Shown here: in pieces, positions 50,836 through 62,474 of the stretch
Layout: each line of letters opens with the position of its first letter
Position numbering within the stretch: the first letter of the stretch is position 1
DNA from: Simmondsia chinensis
Lineage: Eukaryota; Streptophyta; Magnoliopsida; Caryophyllales; Simmondsiaceae
DNA length: 64,000 nucleotides
NCBI GenBank assembly: GCA_018398585.1
Contig: JAGTTD010000010.1
Span: forward strand, 2,683,501-2,747,500
Reading direction: 5' to 3'
Made by a program: the position numbers and the translations under genes
Notes under the pieces: generated by a model
Databases searched by the model: none
Told to the model about the DNA's origin: nothing
The model's input: the letters and a program-made list of their open reading frames with translations, nothing else

Positions 50836-52015
50836 TGGTCGTCGGGATTATGTTATTGTCCCTCGGTTCTACGATAGCTAAGTCATGGTCTTTGATTGAA
50901 ATCCACTTTATTTTGCTTTGACCATAAGGAAGGCTTTTGATTGTCCTTATAACAAGAGGAATATTAGCGCATTTCTTAACGATTTCTTTCCCAAGTTCAA
51001 CAAGTTCATTATCTATCAAATGTTCACTTTTACATGCTACTTTCTCAAACAACATCCAAGAAATTTTCTCCAAGAGGCCCCCTAATATGTGCTTTGATTA
51101 GTCTCCAATAACTTTTGTCACACTTGTGTACCATGTAATCAACAAAATTCTACTCTCTTTTCATACCAATTAAAAGATCTCCAAATTTAAGTTACTAATC
51201 ATGTTTTCATTCCAAATATCGTTAAGAATAAGTAAAACTTTTTGTATATCAATCTGCTTTCATAGGTTCAATAATTGATTCATACCTAAGTCCATCGACT
51301 CTATATTTGACGCAAAAATCAATGACCTTCAAGCAATGAATTTTTAGCAAAGATTCTCAGCAACATAAACCCACATGAATTTTGTGGACTCCCTCCTAAC
51401 AAATTGATCATTAAAGACAAGTTTAGCTAAAGTTATTTTCCCCAAAACAAATTCCCTTTGACATGATTATCAAAGCCTACTCATATACCACTTTCTTCTT
51501 GTTATCCTCTCTCCCGAACATGAATTCATCACTCACTTGGAAGCGAGTACCGCTTTTGTAGTAGTCATATTAAATGCCCTCTAAACATCTTGCTCTTTAT
51601 TAACAAACTTACATTTCTTTTTAGTAATGTCATCCAATTGCTTAATGATCTCATCGATCTTTCCGGACATAGTTCGAATAATGGTAATAGCTTGGAAGAA
51701 GAAAAGTGAGGAAGTAATGGATTTGTTGTTACTATATGTGTCCCATGTTCTTGAAGATGAGTACGAGTGTTGAATGCATCAAGCACATCTTGAACTTAAT
51801 GGACTGCATCCTTTAGCTTCTCAACCCACTCCCCATCCTCAAATGCATGCATTCGCTTCTTCTCCAAGTCATAAAGCACCAAATCGATGTAGGGGAGCGC
51901 GCTCCCGAGCTTTTCAATCTTCTCAATTTCAACATCCTACAAAGATTCAAATTTCCTTCAGATGCGAAAATCTAGTATTGTCACAAGCACTTGAATAATA
52001 GTGAATATTGTTGCA
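50836..52015 (-). pseudogene. CNL relic: coiled coil and NB-ARC, minus strand
   Basis: From the N-terminal side: coiled-coil pieces (IDEIIKQLDDITKK), ITLAKLVFNDQF after the P-loop, MDLGMNQLLNL, kinase-2 VLLILNDIWNEN, RILLITW, WMLFEKVACKSEH and KKCANIPLVIRTIKSLPYGQ. The stretch 50828-51073 is still open. It ends just after the TIKSLPYGQ region, so LRRs are absent. Together with 49730-50835 it makes an inverted duplication. Confidence 0.8.
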
Positions 52016-52109
52016 CATCAACAGTTCCATAATTAGCGTTTTGGTGGTCAAGAAAAATTGAAGCCGAAGAAGCTTGGAGGGGTAAGGTGGTGAGTCAACG
52101 ATCAAAGTG

Positions 52110-52330
52110 ATGATACCTGTGAAATTTCACCAAGCCTTAGGCCCAGCCTATTGAGTCAGCATATATGAGATAAACATGCAAGCCCATGTGGGATTCCATC
52201 CTAAAACACATTGACACTAGGTGAAATAGTCCACTAGGCTTATATGCTAATCTCTTATTTCTTAAAACTCCAATTTGAGATTTCTTACTACACTCACATG
52301 ACAACTCCTTAATAATATCCATCCTTCTGA
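52110..52330. repeat. Dispersed repeat, copy 1
   Basis: It shares agcccatgtggg, ttccatcctaaaac, attgacac and ctaggcttatatg with 57085-57245; a shorter piece (ttccatcctaaaaccaattg) is at about 53877-53897. It is a family of unknown class, perhaps part of an LTR. Confidence 0.6.
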
Positions 52331-53072
52331 ATGATTATGTTTAGGCCAATGGGTGGAAACTATATGATGAGTGGGATGTGATGCGCACTATATGAATAAA
52401 AATCAATGAAAAATAAGGGGCAAAAATAGTTATCTATATGCCATCAAACCATCAAAAACAATTATTTATTATTTCTTTATAATCTAAATAGTTATCACAA
52501 CACATATTATGAACATATATTGTATACACAAATCACATCTGAGAACAAAATATAGAGTTATAAGATGATAACCAAATAACCTTTTTTAAGGTGAGAACAT
52601 GCAAAACATAAACATGAACAGGGAAATGTGTAAATGTTGTACAAACCAAAATAAAACAAAGCGTGACATCAAATAAATGAAAGTAAGGAGAGCACATTGC
52701 GCTAAGTGCCAACTAAGTTAATTGAAAACGAGGTGCCAACTAAGTTAATTAAAAACGAGGTTTGCTCGAAGCCTGAATCCTTAATCCAAGAACAAAAAAG
52801 AAACCAAAAAGAATTAGGGAGTGTGTGGTAATCAAGAGAAGAGAAAATTTTCCAGTTCACGATTTATTTATTATTTTATCTCAAAGTCGACAATAACGTT
52901 CTTAGGATCAAAATTCCACCTAAAATCGTCGGAAATTCTCAAAATAGAAGTCACAGGACCAGTTTGAGAATCATAATATCCTACTGTATGTGTGCTGTAA
53001 TTACTTTCAGTCATGGATGTAGGTATAATCTCCAAAACTATCGTAAAGAATCTTTAATAACTCAAAAAATAA
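52331..53072. other. Non-coding interval
   Basis: No gene. A 29-bp segment (cgctaagtgccaactaagtt and following) is partly duplicated around 52700-52760. Confidence 0.4.
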
Positions 53073-53496
53073 TCTATTTACACCATTGCTCCCTTAGGTT
53101 TCTAAGTTCGTTTAAATTAGTCCTTTTTCTTTCATTTCGTTTATATTGGTCCCTTACCTTTTGAAAATTGTTTGAATTAGTGCCTCGTCTCTTCTTTTGT
53201 CTCATCTTTTGTCTCATGTTTTATTTTATAGTACGATTGGTCCCTATAGCTTTAATTTTTAATTTATTTTGGTCATTATGTGGAGGACAAATTTTGTAAT
53301 AAAATAAAATATGAGGAATCATTTTAAACAAAAAAAAAAAAAAAAAACTAATTTGAACAAACTTATAAACCTGAGAGACCAATTTGAACAAAGTTATAAA
53401 GGCAAGGGACCCATTCGAACAAAAGAAATAAAAAATAAAGGACTAATTTGAATAAAATTAAAAAGCTAAGGACAAAGAATGTAAATAACTCTATCA
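53073..53496. repeat. Small foldback element
   Basis: The left end ctatttacaccattgctccc is roughly inverse to the right end (reverse complement tatttacattctttgtcct). Both sides contain repeated units of the form aattagtcc or attggtccc spaced about 45 bp, in opposite orientation. A 19-A run marks the middle of the right side. The ends are approximate and no duplication was found. Confidence 0.5.
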
Positions 53497-53982
53497 TATT
53501 GCACTATAGTTAAACAAGCAATGAAATGAATGTCATTTTCTATCTCATTTACTTTCACTCTTTTAGTCTTTTAATTTCATTGGTAGTCCATCCAACCTCT
53601 AATCATCATAATGGAATACAAACATACAGTAGCAAAATTATTCAAGAAAATTCCGAAAATTAGGTCAATTGGCTAGATTTACCTCATCCATGAAGACCAA
53701 AAAACGGTGGTTTCCGACACCGCCCCTGCTCCACCATTGGCCACAACGAACATTAAACTAACAAACAGAGCCGATCAACAGGTACGAGAGGCATGAACGT
53801 CAGCAAAGACAGAAGGACAGTGTTTTCAAGCACTGCTGTGCCAGAACCAAAGCTGAATGCTTACATACCAAAGAGGTTCCATCCTAAAACCAATTGGCAA
53901 TACGTGAGATAACTCCTTAAGTATATAAATTAGTATTTTTTCTTTTAACCCAATATATAGGATTCCGTTTTTCTCCTATTTT

Positions 53983-54500
53983 TTAATTTGTATCACAACC
54001 CAGGTGCGAAAAAGCGAACATAGAAAAGAAGACGGTGATAGCACGGACGCAGAGAATGAAACCGAAGATCCGGCGCCACCACCACCGACCAAGAAAGACA
54101 GAGGTCGCTGATGCTCCACCTATGGTGAGGAAACTGTAAATTGAGGAGATTGACAACCACGAAGAGAAAGGCCACGAAACACTGCGAACAAAACATCGCC
54201 AGCGGAGATACCAGAAGCAATTGAGGACGATCGGTCCATACAGACGACTTTGTGACCGCCATCGATAGAGACGCAAAAAAGGCGACGGTAGCAAAGGAGA
54301 CGGTGAACGCACAGCGAAGGAAAACGAGAAGGTCAGTAATGGCAAAGAAATCGACCACCACCGCTGAGGCCAGGGGTTACCGCCATCAACGCCGCAGAGA
54401 TTCACCGGAGAAGGAGAAGACGCCATTGATTGTTATTCCTTCTATTGCGAAGGTGAGGATTGTGAAGCGCCGCCATGGATGCAGTCTCGACGGTGCAGAA
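53983..54500 (-). other. GC-richer stretch with an open frame, function unknown
   Basis: Base composition rises relative to the surroundings, and minus-strand frames stay open for 122 and 147 codons in two overlapping frames. The proteins are hydrophobic, Ser/Phe/Trp-rich and match nothing I know. An ATG at about 54477 (MAALHNPHLRNRR) opens a short third frame. It could be a gene 5' region or a captured exon; the open frames may be chance. Confidence 0.25.
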
Positions 54501-54614
54501 GAAAGGGGTTAGGGTTATGGTTAGGATTGGGTTTGGGTATGAATGGGAAAGAGGAAACAGCGTACAAATAGAACAGAAATTAGGGTTAGAGTTCGGGTCT
54601 TTCCTTTTTTTTAT

Positions 54615-54800
54615 TTTTTGAACATTAAAATGCCCGAAGGCCAACGGCCAAACAATACCAATATCAGCGTTAACAATTTAACCGAGACTAGGAAGGAAAA
54701 ACCTCTACCATGAGGACAAGAGAAAAAGCAATGAAGTTTCACTATAAAATGAGCAACCTTATTACAACTTCTAGAGATCCAAATAAAAGAAAAGAACTAA
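54615..54800 (-). mobile_element. LINE 3' end: RNase H C-terminus
   Basis: On the minus strand: FIWISRSCNKVAHFIVKL, then LVSVKLLTL and LFGRWPSGILMFKK, ending in an A-rich tail. The pattern W.SR.CN.VAH is the end of the RNase H domain of plant LINEs. It is not the same subfamily as the copies at 3.7 and 57.9 kb. Confidence 0.65.
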
Positions 54801-56559
54801 AAAAGGGAAACCATAGTATGTACTGAATGAGGTTCTTTCCCACGAACCTACCATAATACTTCTTAAATAAAATATTAAATCGTATACTAATACCTTAATA
54901 TTTAGTGCAAAATAGCTCCCATTTTTACTTATTCATATTATTATTTAAATTATTTTATTAAATATATATAAATTTTTATATTAAAAATTTATTTTATAAA
55001 ATATATGAATTAAAAAATTAATACTTTAAATTTTAAGATAGTAAAATATAACTTATCCTAAATAAAAAGGTAAATAAAAACAACTAAAAAGATAAAACGG
55101 TAATTTCTAGGACAGAACCCCAGCCCCAATCCTAAATCTAAAGGGATATAAAACAGTAGTTTTTATTTTTATTTTTTTATTTATTAAATAGCCCTTTGGG
55201 TCAAAAAAATTATTAAGTAGCCTTTGTTGTTGGATATTTATAGGGAAAAGAATGTGATATCTTTTATAAGTTTTAGATAATTTGGAGCGCGTTTAATTTA
55301 TCTTATTTTAATTATTTTTATTAATTTATCTACTTTAATAAGATCTAGTAATTTAAGATCTATATCTTTTTTTTATAGTGAACTGTTTAATTTTGCAGTA
55401 TATAAAAATCTTTTTTACAAAATAGATTGTTTTGATACAAGTTTAAAAAAGCAACTTATCAATTATAATCACAAAATAACTTAATAATATTAATGAACTA
55501 ATGATAATAGGTAAGAGAGAATCAAGATAATAATTGAATGGTAGTGGAGAGTAGTAAGTATAGCGACCCATAAGTGTAAAAGAAGTGGTGGTCGGTGAGG
55601 TTGATAATAACATGTAAAAGTAAGTTATTATGGTATTGATTTAATGTTAATATAATATTTTTAAAATTTTTTTTTAAAATAAGCTGTAAAAAATATTCAA
55701 TTTTGCATAAACTTTTTATTTAAACTGTAAGAAAATTGTAAAAAAGTTTTTTTTGCTAACCAAATGCAAGCCTTACAATCAAACACTTTTCCCTTCGAAA
55801 ATCTTTTGGAGGTATATTGTAACTCTGAAAAAATTGTTCGATGGATTTTCATGCGCCTCTCCTTTTATTGTTGGATATATCATGTGTTCTGCTCTTCTTG
55901 AATCGAGCACAACGAGGATATTTTCCTTCCAATAAGGACTTGTTTGGTCGTTCTTATTTTGAGAATAAAAAAGCACTTTTCTACAATTTAAACAGTGCTT
56001 GACAATCGTGAAAAATTATTTTTTATTAAAAGTAGAAGCTAGATTTGAGTCTATTAATTTGGGCACCTCCAAGTTTGAGTTAGATTGAATCAGGTTCTAG
56101 TTAGGTTATATCATTCAAGTTCAAACCATTCAAGTAGGGTTATTTTGAGATTCGTGTCATCTTTAAATTGACTCGGATATTTCGGTTTCAAGTCATCCTA
56201 GGTTTTAGGTACATTAAGTTGGATCATTATGGATTTCAGATCATTATAAATTTGCAATTTCTAACCTCAAACCCCAAAAAAATTAGAGTATATGATTTCT
56301 AATTAGAACCCAGTTCCTTAAAATCGAACAATAAAATTATAATTTCAAATCCTACAGGTAAACCAAACACCAAAATTAAAATTATGGACCTTAAGTCCAA
56401 TCTCATCCCAATTACAGGCTCCAATTCCCATGTAGTAAACTCCCCACTAAATACACAATAAACCAGAAAATGACACACACCAATGCATTAGGCATACATG
56501 ACATTTCACGATTTAGGGATTTCAACATGCACGTTACAAAACTTCATGTACATGTCGTT
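54801..56559. other. AT-rich non-coding interval
   Basis: No gene is supported. The open stretch at about 55753-55935 has no recognised homology. A degenerate repeat with aattgactcgg- and cattcaagt-like words lies at 56040-56250. Confidence 0.4.
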
Positions 56560-56702
56560 AACAACCACAACAGTTCAATGCCTCAAAGAGAATCTCGTTA
56601 AGGCAGGGTCTGAGGTTGGTAAAACATACACAAACTAACCGTACAGAGTGCTATTCCGTAGAGAGGCTGTTTACGAAGGATCCTTCAACCCTAAAAAAGA
56701 AG
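56560..56702 (-). mobile_element. RTE/Au-like 3' tail copy
   Basis: On the minus strand: tagggttgaaggatccttcg, aaacagcctctctacgg, atagcactctgta, cctcagaccctgccttaacg, ttgaggcattgaactgttgt. It shares body and tail with the 45-kb copies and the RTE LINE. Confidence 0.65.
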
Positions 56703-57084
56703 GAACAATATTTACAAAATAAAACTTTATGTGCATAACTTTTTCTTTAAGTAGAATAGGAAGATTCGAATCTAAGATCTTTTACTTTACGGCCTCATCA
56801 GCTCCTCATTAACTTACCTCTTATTGCTCTCGTGAAAAATCAAACACTTGCTCAGAATTTCAAGCACTTTGGTTCAGAATAAAATCAAGAACATAATCAC
56901 ATTTTCAGTTGAGTTGTCCAATCGATACTTCTCAAAAAAGAGAGGTTTCTTTATCACGCCGTCTTTTTATTATTTTGATCAATGACAACCACAACCTGTA
57001 AGAGAGACAAGGATCATGTTAATGATGACTCCAAGTTCGTGCTTAATAAACGAAAACTGTTAAATTTTAATGGGCCTTTAAGCC

Positions 57085-57245
57085 TAACCCACGGGTTTGA
57101 CACACATGAGAACCACATATAAGCCCATGTGGGGTTCCATCCTAAAACGAATTGACATTAAATGTATAACTTACTAAGCTTATATGGTGGTCTCTTACTC
57201 TCATAACTCCTATGTGAGATTCACATTAGACTCACATGTGGAGTT
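57085..57245. repeat. Dispersed repeat, copy 2
   Basis: It shares agcccatgtggg, ttccatcctaaaac and gcttatatg.tggtctctta with the copy at 52110-52330. It does not code. Confidence 0.6.
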
Positions 57246-57737
57246 CTTAACAAAAACAAATAAATAGATATTTCCTTGATTTTCCGGGTCCCCTTGCTGA
57301 CAATGAGATAAAAGGTTTTGCATATTAATCTTCATGATTAACTACATCACACGCACAAAGTTTGTTTCAGCGGCCATAAAACCAGGGGAAAATACTTTAT
57401 GTACACAATTTAAGCCTTACTCTTTATTAGAAATAGAACTGATATTTGTTTGCTATGTCTATCGGGTACATAAATCAGATACACAAACCGACATTTAAGT
57501 ACTCGATTGAATTTTCATTTTGATTACCTTCGAGGTAATGAATGATGACCATAAGTTTGTAGCGATTGATTGATCAATTTGAAGACAGTTTTTCTCTGCT
57601 CTGGATTGTAGCTACCCAAGTACCAGCATGTTTCTGGAAAAGAAAGCTCATGTTATACTTCGTCTAAAAAAAGAGTTGTTCATTATTTATTCTGTTGTTC
57701 CATAATATTTGTAATTGTTTGAATCGGTTTCTTATCC

Positions 57738-58080
57738 TTTTTTTTTTCAAATGACGGTAAAGACAAAAAGACCTTAAGATGCCTCCAAATCCGAGGCAAA
57801 TCTAAGGCTTTAGAACGAATAAGAAGAAGCAGGGCCCTATATGAAGGAGAATCCCACACAGAAACACCAGAGCCCTCATAACTGGCATTCGCTAACCAGT
57901 CTGCTAGTCTATTTACCCCCCTAAAACAGTGCCTGATGGTGACATGCGAAAAACGAGGACACAACAAATGTATATCCTTGATAACTGTGAGAATGTCCAC
58001 AGGGCAAGAATATTCACCAAGCAGAGCCTTAATCACCACCTCATTATCTCCAAGATAATATTCTCTTAACAAATTCTTAC
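57738..58080 (-). mobile_element. LINE 3' end: RNase H C-terminus
   Basis: On the minus strand a frame stays open from about 58072: LREYYLGDNEVVIKALLG, VIKDIHLLCPRFSHVT, HCFRGVNRLADWLAN, SYEGSGVSVWDSPS, then a Lys-rich end running into an A-rich stretch. It is related to the copy at 3640-3947 but has no stop in the domain, so it is younger. Confidence 0.75.
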
Positions 58081-58358
58081 CTAGTACTGGTCACTGGTTG
58101 GGGACAAATTTGGTAGAATTTTGAAAAAAGGGACCAATTTAACTATATTTCAAACATTAGGAATCAACAGGTAAATAGCTTGTCTTCAGGAACAAGATCA
58201 ATGTTTTGCTTTTTTAGTTTTTGCAAATTGAAGCAACATATGGCTGAATCTCAGTGGATCGTGGCAGCAAGGCAAAAACAAGATCAATGTAATTACGTCA
58301 ATTAGACGAATGAGGAGGGGGCCGAGGGAGTGGAGAACAAGGCCTCATTTAGTTCACA

Positions 58359-58361
<3 letters not shown>

Positions 58362-58389
<28 letters not shown>
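58362..58389 (+). repeat. Run of 28 A residues
   Basis: A pure A run follows ttcacaagc. It may be the tail of a retroposed sequence, but no donor could be recognised upstream. Confidence 0.85.
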
Positions 58390-58578
58390 CCACTTTTTTG
58401 GTTTAGCGACAAAAATAACGACACATGGCAGATGCACCCACAAGAGCGAGGTTAAGTGTACACGCAGAAAAGCTTGCAACAAAAAGACTAATGCACAAAA
58501 AAATCATCTTTCCTAAGAAATGGGGGAAAACCAATTTCTAATTGATTTTATTTTATTTTCTATCTCTTTATGTGAGGT

Positions 58579-58815
58579 AAAGAGTTAATCTACCAGGCAC
58601 TAAGGCACCGGATCCCATTGGAACTCCGAAGTTAAGCATGCTTGGGCAAGGGTAGTACCAAGATGGGTGAACCCCTGGGAAGTCCTCATGTTGCCAACCC
58701 CATAAGATTAGGGGTCCTCGGAAACTGCCTTTCGGCAGGGTTACACCCTGAAGGAGTAAGGCTGCGTACATCCATCCCCCGACCTCGCTTAGGCGGCAAC
58801 CTTTGAGGCACTGGG
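58579..58815 (+). mobile_element. 5S rRNA-headed SINE, copy 3, with target duplication
   Basis: This is the copy closest to plant 5S rRNA: caccggatcccattggaact, ccgaagttaagcatgcttgg, gatgggtgaacccctgggaa, gtcctcatgttgcc. The body follows with tcctcggaaactgcc and gtaaggctgcgtacatcc, and the tail with cctttgaggcactggg. ttatgtgaggt at 58568-58578 and 58816-58826 is an 11-bp perfect duplication. It lies in the presumed 3' UTR or downstream intron of CNL copy 2, on the opposite strand. Confidence 0.88.
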
Positions 58816-59011
58816 TTATGTGAGGTGAGAAATAGCACGAAACAAAGAAGTTTAATTTAGCTAGCTTTCGCATGAAAATTAAGTTCACCCACGAATAGAG
58901 AAGCGAGAAAGACGAATATAATCCAATCAGATGATGAGGCACAAGTAGGAAGCATAAAATCAGAATCTGATATAGGACATACCTAAAAGGGCAAGTATCC
59001 CAATGATCTCG

Positions 59012-62000
59012 CTATGTATATGTACTCTCTCGAATGTCAATCTCCGGGATGTGTTGAATTTTGGGCCAGTCCTCGCTGTTTGGTTCCTTGCACATTCTCG
59101 TCAAGCGGGGACAATCCTCTATTTCAAGACGCTTCAAGGAGGTGAGCTCCCGCATAGCCTTAGGCAGTGATTTCAATTCGTCACAATCATAGATTTTAAG
59201 TAAATGAATAGATTTCAGGCCACTGATCCACTCAGGAAGAGCTGTTAACTCAAGGCGAGAAAGTTCGAGGGACCGAAGAGAGGATAAGAATAGGAGACCT
59301 TTCGGGAGATTCTCCACCCTTTGTAGACCCCGTAATGACAAAGAACAAAGAGACCTCCCAAGGGACTTCCATGGCATTATGCTATCATCTTCATCGTTCG
59401 ACTCCAGTTGCTCGCAAAATCGGATTGCTAAAGTCTCCAGTGTAGTAAGATGCTCAAAATGTCCACCACCACCAAGAGTTGTTAGATTAGGGCAATGATC
59501 GATGTTAAGGGAATGTAGGGAAGAAAGGTGTTGGAACACAATCTTCCCAATTGTGGACAATGTCTCCAGCTCAGAATCCCCAGATATTGTCAAAGAAGAA
59601 AGGCGCTGAAGATACCCCATTGGAAGAGAGTTTAGATACTGTGCACTATCAATCTTCATCTTCTTCAATGCAAAAGAAATAGGCTTAGACGAGGATGCAG
59701 CTCTTGTTACGACCTCGTCCTCCTCCGTTAAAATTGACAGTCTATCATCAAAAACCTGCAGCCACAGGTCTACCACATGTGGACACAAAGGTATGGATAT
59801 CAAATTTGGGCATTTGAATATCATTAAATTCAAAAGTCGAGGGAAGGATGGGAGTTGGAGCGAATGTTCCTCCTCGTCCTCATCATCACCTCTAACCCCC
59901 GCTGCTTCAACTCCCCTCCACCAACCCCTCAAAACGGGTAAGCACTCAAGATGGAGATCCTCGAGGGAAGCGTAATATAATAATGAATCTGGCGATAATG
60001 CGGAGAAACTACTGTTGTTCTCCATGTACTCCAGACTTCTTAGTGCAGCAAGTTTCATTTTTTTCAAATGACGCAATCGATGGAGTGATGGGAGATATTG
60101 TAAACCCATACAAAGCCATAGACTAATCTCAACAAGATTCGGGAGAAAAGATTCCAAGTTGTTAAGCGGCAACCAAGTTGGAAGCCTCTCGCCTACATAT
60201 CCACGCAAGGTAAGCTGTCTGAGAACTGGGTGCGGCTGTAAGTCCTCCAAGAATGCTTCTTGTGTCCTTTCGTAATGCGTTGGAACCTCATACTCTATGC
60301 ATAAATCTGTTAGATGCTGTTTGTTCCTCAAATACGCTCCCTTCATTTTTGCCACATCACATGAACTTTTAGGAATCTTAACCGTTAGTGCGCCCGAAAG
60401 ATTTTCAAGGCCTTCTAAATCTTGTAAGTGACCAACATCACCCACCTTCGAAATAGAACTGGAACTACTCACAACAAACAAGGCCAATGTATGAAGGCTA
60501 CTTAAAGTATCCAACCCCGGAGGCATACACTCCAATGCATCACAACTGGATATATCAAGGTGTCTACGGTTAACCAGCTTGTACAATTTCCTTGGTAAGC
60601 GTTTGAGTCTACTACAACTTCTTAATCCTATTGTCTGCAAGTTCCACAGTTTAGTAATGGAATCAGGAAGCTTCTTTAACATAAAGTTGTAGGACATGTT
60701 AAAATACCGCAAATGTATCAGTTTACCAATGGAGCTTGGGTAATCCTCAAGTTGAAGACCACATAAATCCAATACCCTTAAGTGTTTACAAATTGAGATT
60801 ATCGCATTGGTTTCCTTAAGACCAATTTGTCTTGATGGCTGAAACCTGTGTAGGCTCTTTTCTCCTAACAAGAAGGGTAGGATTTGTTGAAATCCGATGT
60901 CTAGAAGAGAATACGACGCGCGGCGAATTTTGTTGAAGTTGATGATTGGTTCATGCATGTTGACAAAGTTACCCTCATTTTTTACCACATCTATGGCAAG
61001 GTCATGCATCAGATCATGCATTTTGCATGACAAAATTTCTCCCCAATCATTTGTTTCTACATTTTGAAAAAAGCATCGTTGTAGCAAAATCTCAAAATAT
61101 TCCTCACCGATATCATCTAAATCTCTGTCATCTGATGGCATAAGAAAACCTTCCGCCATCCATAGCTTGGTTAATAAATCCTTGTTGATGGTAGCATCCA
61201 TGGCAAAAATTGCACAATAGCCAAAACAACGCTTTAACTCAGGAGGAAGGTTGAAATAACTAAGCTTTAATGTAGGGAGTATGTCATTGTCACTCTGTTT
61301 TATTGTTGTCAGTTCATTATTTTTAAACGAGATCCATTTTCTTTTCCCCTGACCATAAAGAAGACTTCCAATCGTCCTTATAGCAAGAGGGACATTAGCA
61401 CATTTTTTAATTATCTCTTGCCCCATTTCAACAAGATCAGCATAACCAATTGTCGCCCAGGCTCAAATGCCATTTTCTCAAATAAACACCAAGAGTCTTC
61501 CTCTGAGAGGCCTTGCAGTTCATACAACGGATAGTCTCCCATAACTTTTGCCACTTTTTCCAACTGTGTCGTCACCAAAATTCTACTTCCCCTTCCTGCA
61601 CCGACCAACAATTCTTTGAATTTCAGCCATTCATTACGGCTCTCATTCCACACATCATCTAACACAAGCAAAACTTTCTTTCCACTAATCTCCTTTCGAA
61701 ATTGGCTTTGCAATTGGTCCATACGTAGATTCTCCGGCACCATAGTTGTCGTGGACATTAGGATCCTTCTAATAAGTGATTTTAAATCAAAATCCTCAGA
61801 TACACAAACCCACAATCTTGCCATAAACTCACTCTTAACCCTTTCATCATTAAAGACTAGTTGTGCTAGAGTTGTTTTCCCAGTCCTCCAATCCCTATTA
61901 CAGAAACAAAAGACAAACCATCTTGAACATCACTGTTGTTCAGCAACATGTCTACCACTTGCTTCTTGTCATCATCTCTCCCAACTACATCTTTATGATT

Positions 62001-62474
62001 CACAAAGGAATGAGTATCCCTTCGTTTGATAGGAGTAAATTGTTCCCTTGTAACAGTGTACTGTGTATTTCCGTAATTATGGCTCTCATTGGCAATATCA
62101 TCTAACCGCTCCATGATCTTATTGATCTCTTGGGAAATAGTCAGCAAGTAGGGAGAAGGGAAGAAGTTATGGACCTTTCCAAGAAATCTATTTTTGTTAC
62201 CCGTCTGCTGTTGAGAAAGAGTGTTAAATGCATCAAGCACATCTTCAGCTTCATAGACTGCATCCTGCAGCTTTTGGAGCCAATCACGTTCAGCATGGGT
62301 AAGTACTCCCCTCTCATCCACGTCAAGGCACACAGCATGGATGGCAGAGAGGGTGCTTCGAAGCTTATTGATCTTCTTCTCAACACCCATCACAGATGCA
62401 AAATCTTGTAGAATACGAGAATCAAGTACCGATATGAGGGTTTGAACAATAGTGAACACTGTTCCAGCATCCAT
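59012..62474 (-). pseudogene. CNL resistance gene copy 2, nearly intact, two frameshifts
   Basis: Starts MDAGTVFTIVQ at 62474. Rx coiled coil (residues 1 to about 130), P-loop near residue 195, kinase-2 VLLVLDDVW, RNBS-B GSRILVTTQLEKVA, VPLAIRTIGSLLYG, RNBS-D CFGYCAIFAMD, MHD-type CKMHDLMHDLA, then an LRR region; the last 804 codons are open to the stop at 59012. A 1-bp loss inside the P-loop (GGAGGACTGGG, about 61890) shifts the frame, and a second 1-bp loss occurs near 61445 (after GRQLV). Everything else reads through, so it is a recently broken gene or carries two sequencing errors. The family guards against pathogens by nucleotide-dependent activation. Confidence 0.9.

Noticed and set aside
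53983..54426. A membrane protein gene
   Set aside because: Two overlapping frames are open for similar lengths, the residues are unusual and no family fits; kept only as a low-confidence region.
58588..58695. A functional 5S rRNA gene
   Set aside because: The sequence diverges from plant 5S at several positions, is fused to a SINE body, has an internal target duplication around the whole unit and is not in a tandem 5S array.
59012..62474. Fully functional CNL gene
   Set aside because: The P-loop frame is lost by one base and a second shift follows; I cannot reconcile them by a plausible intron.
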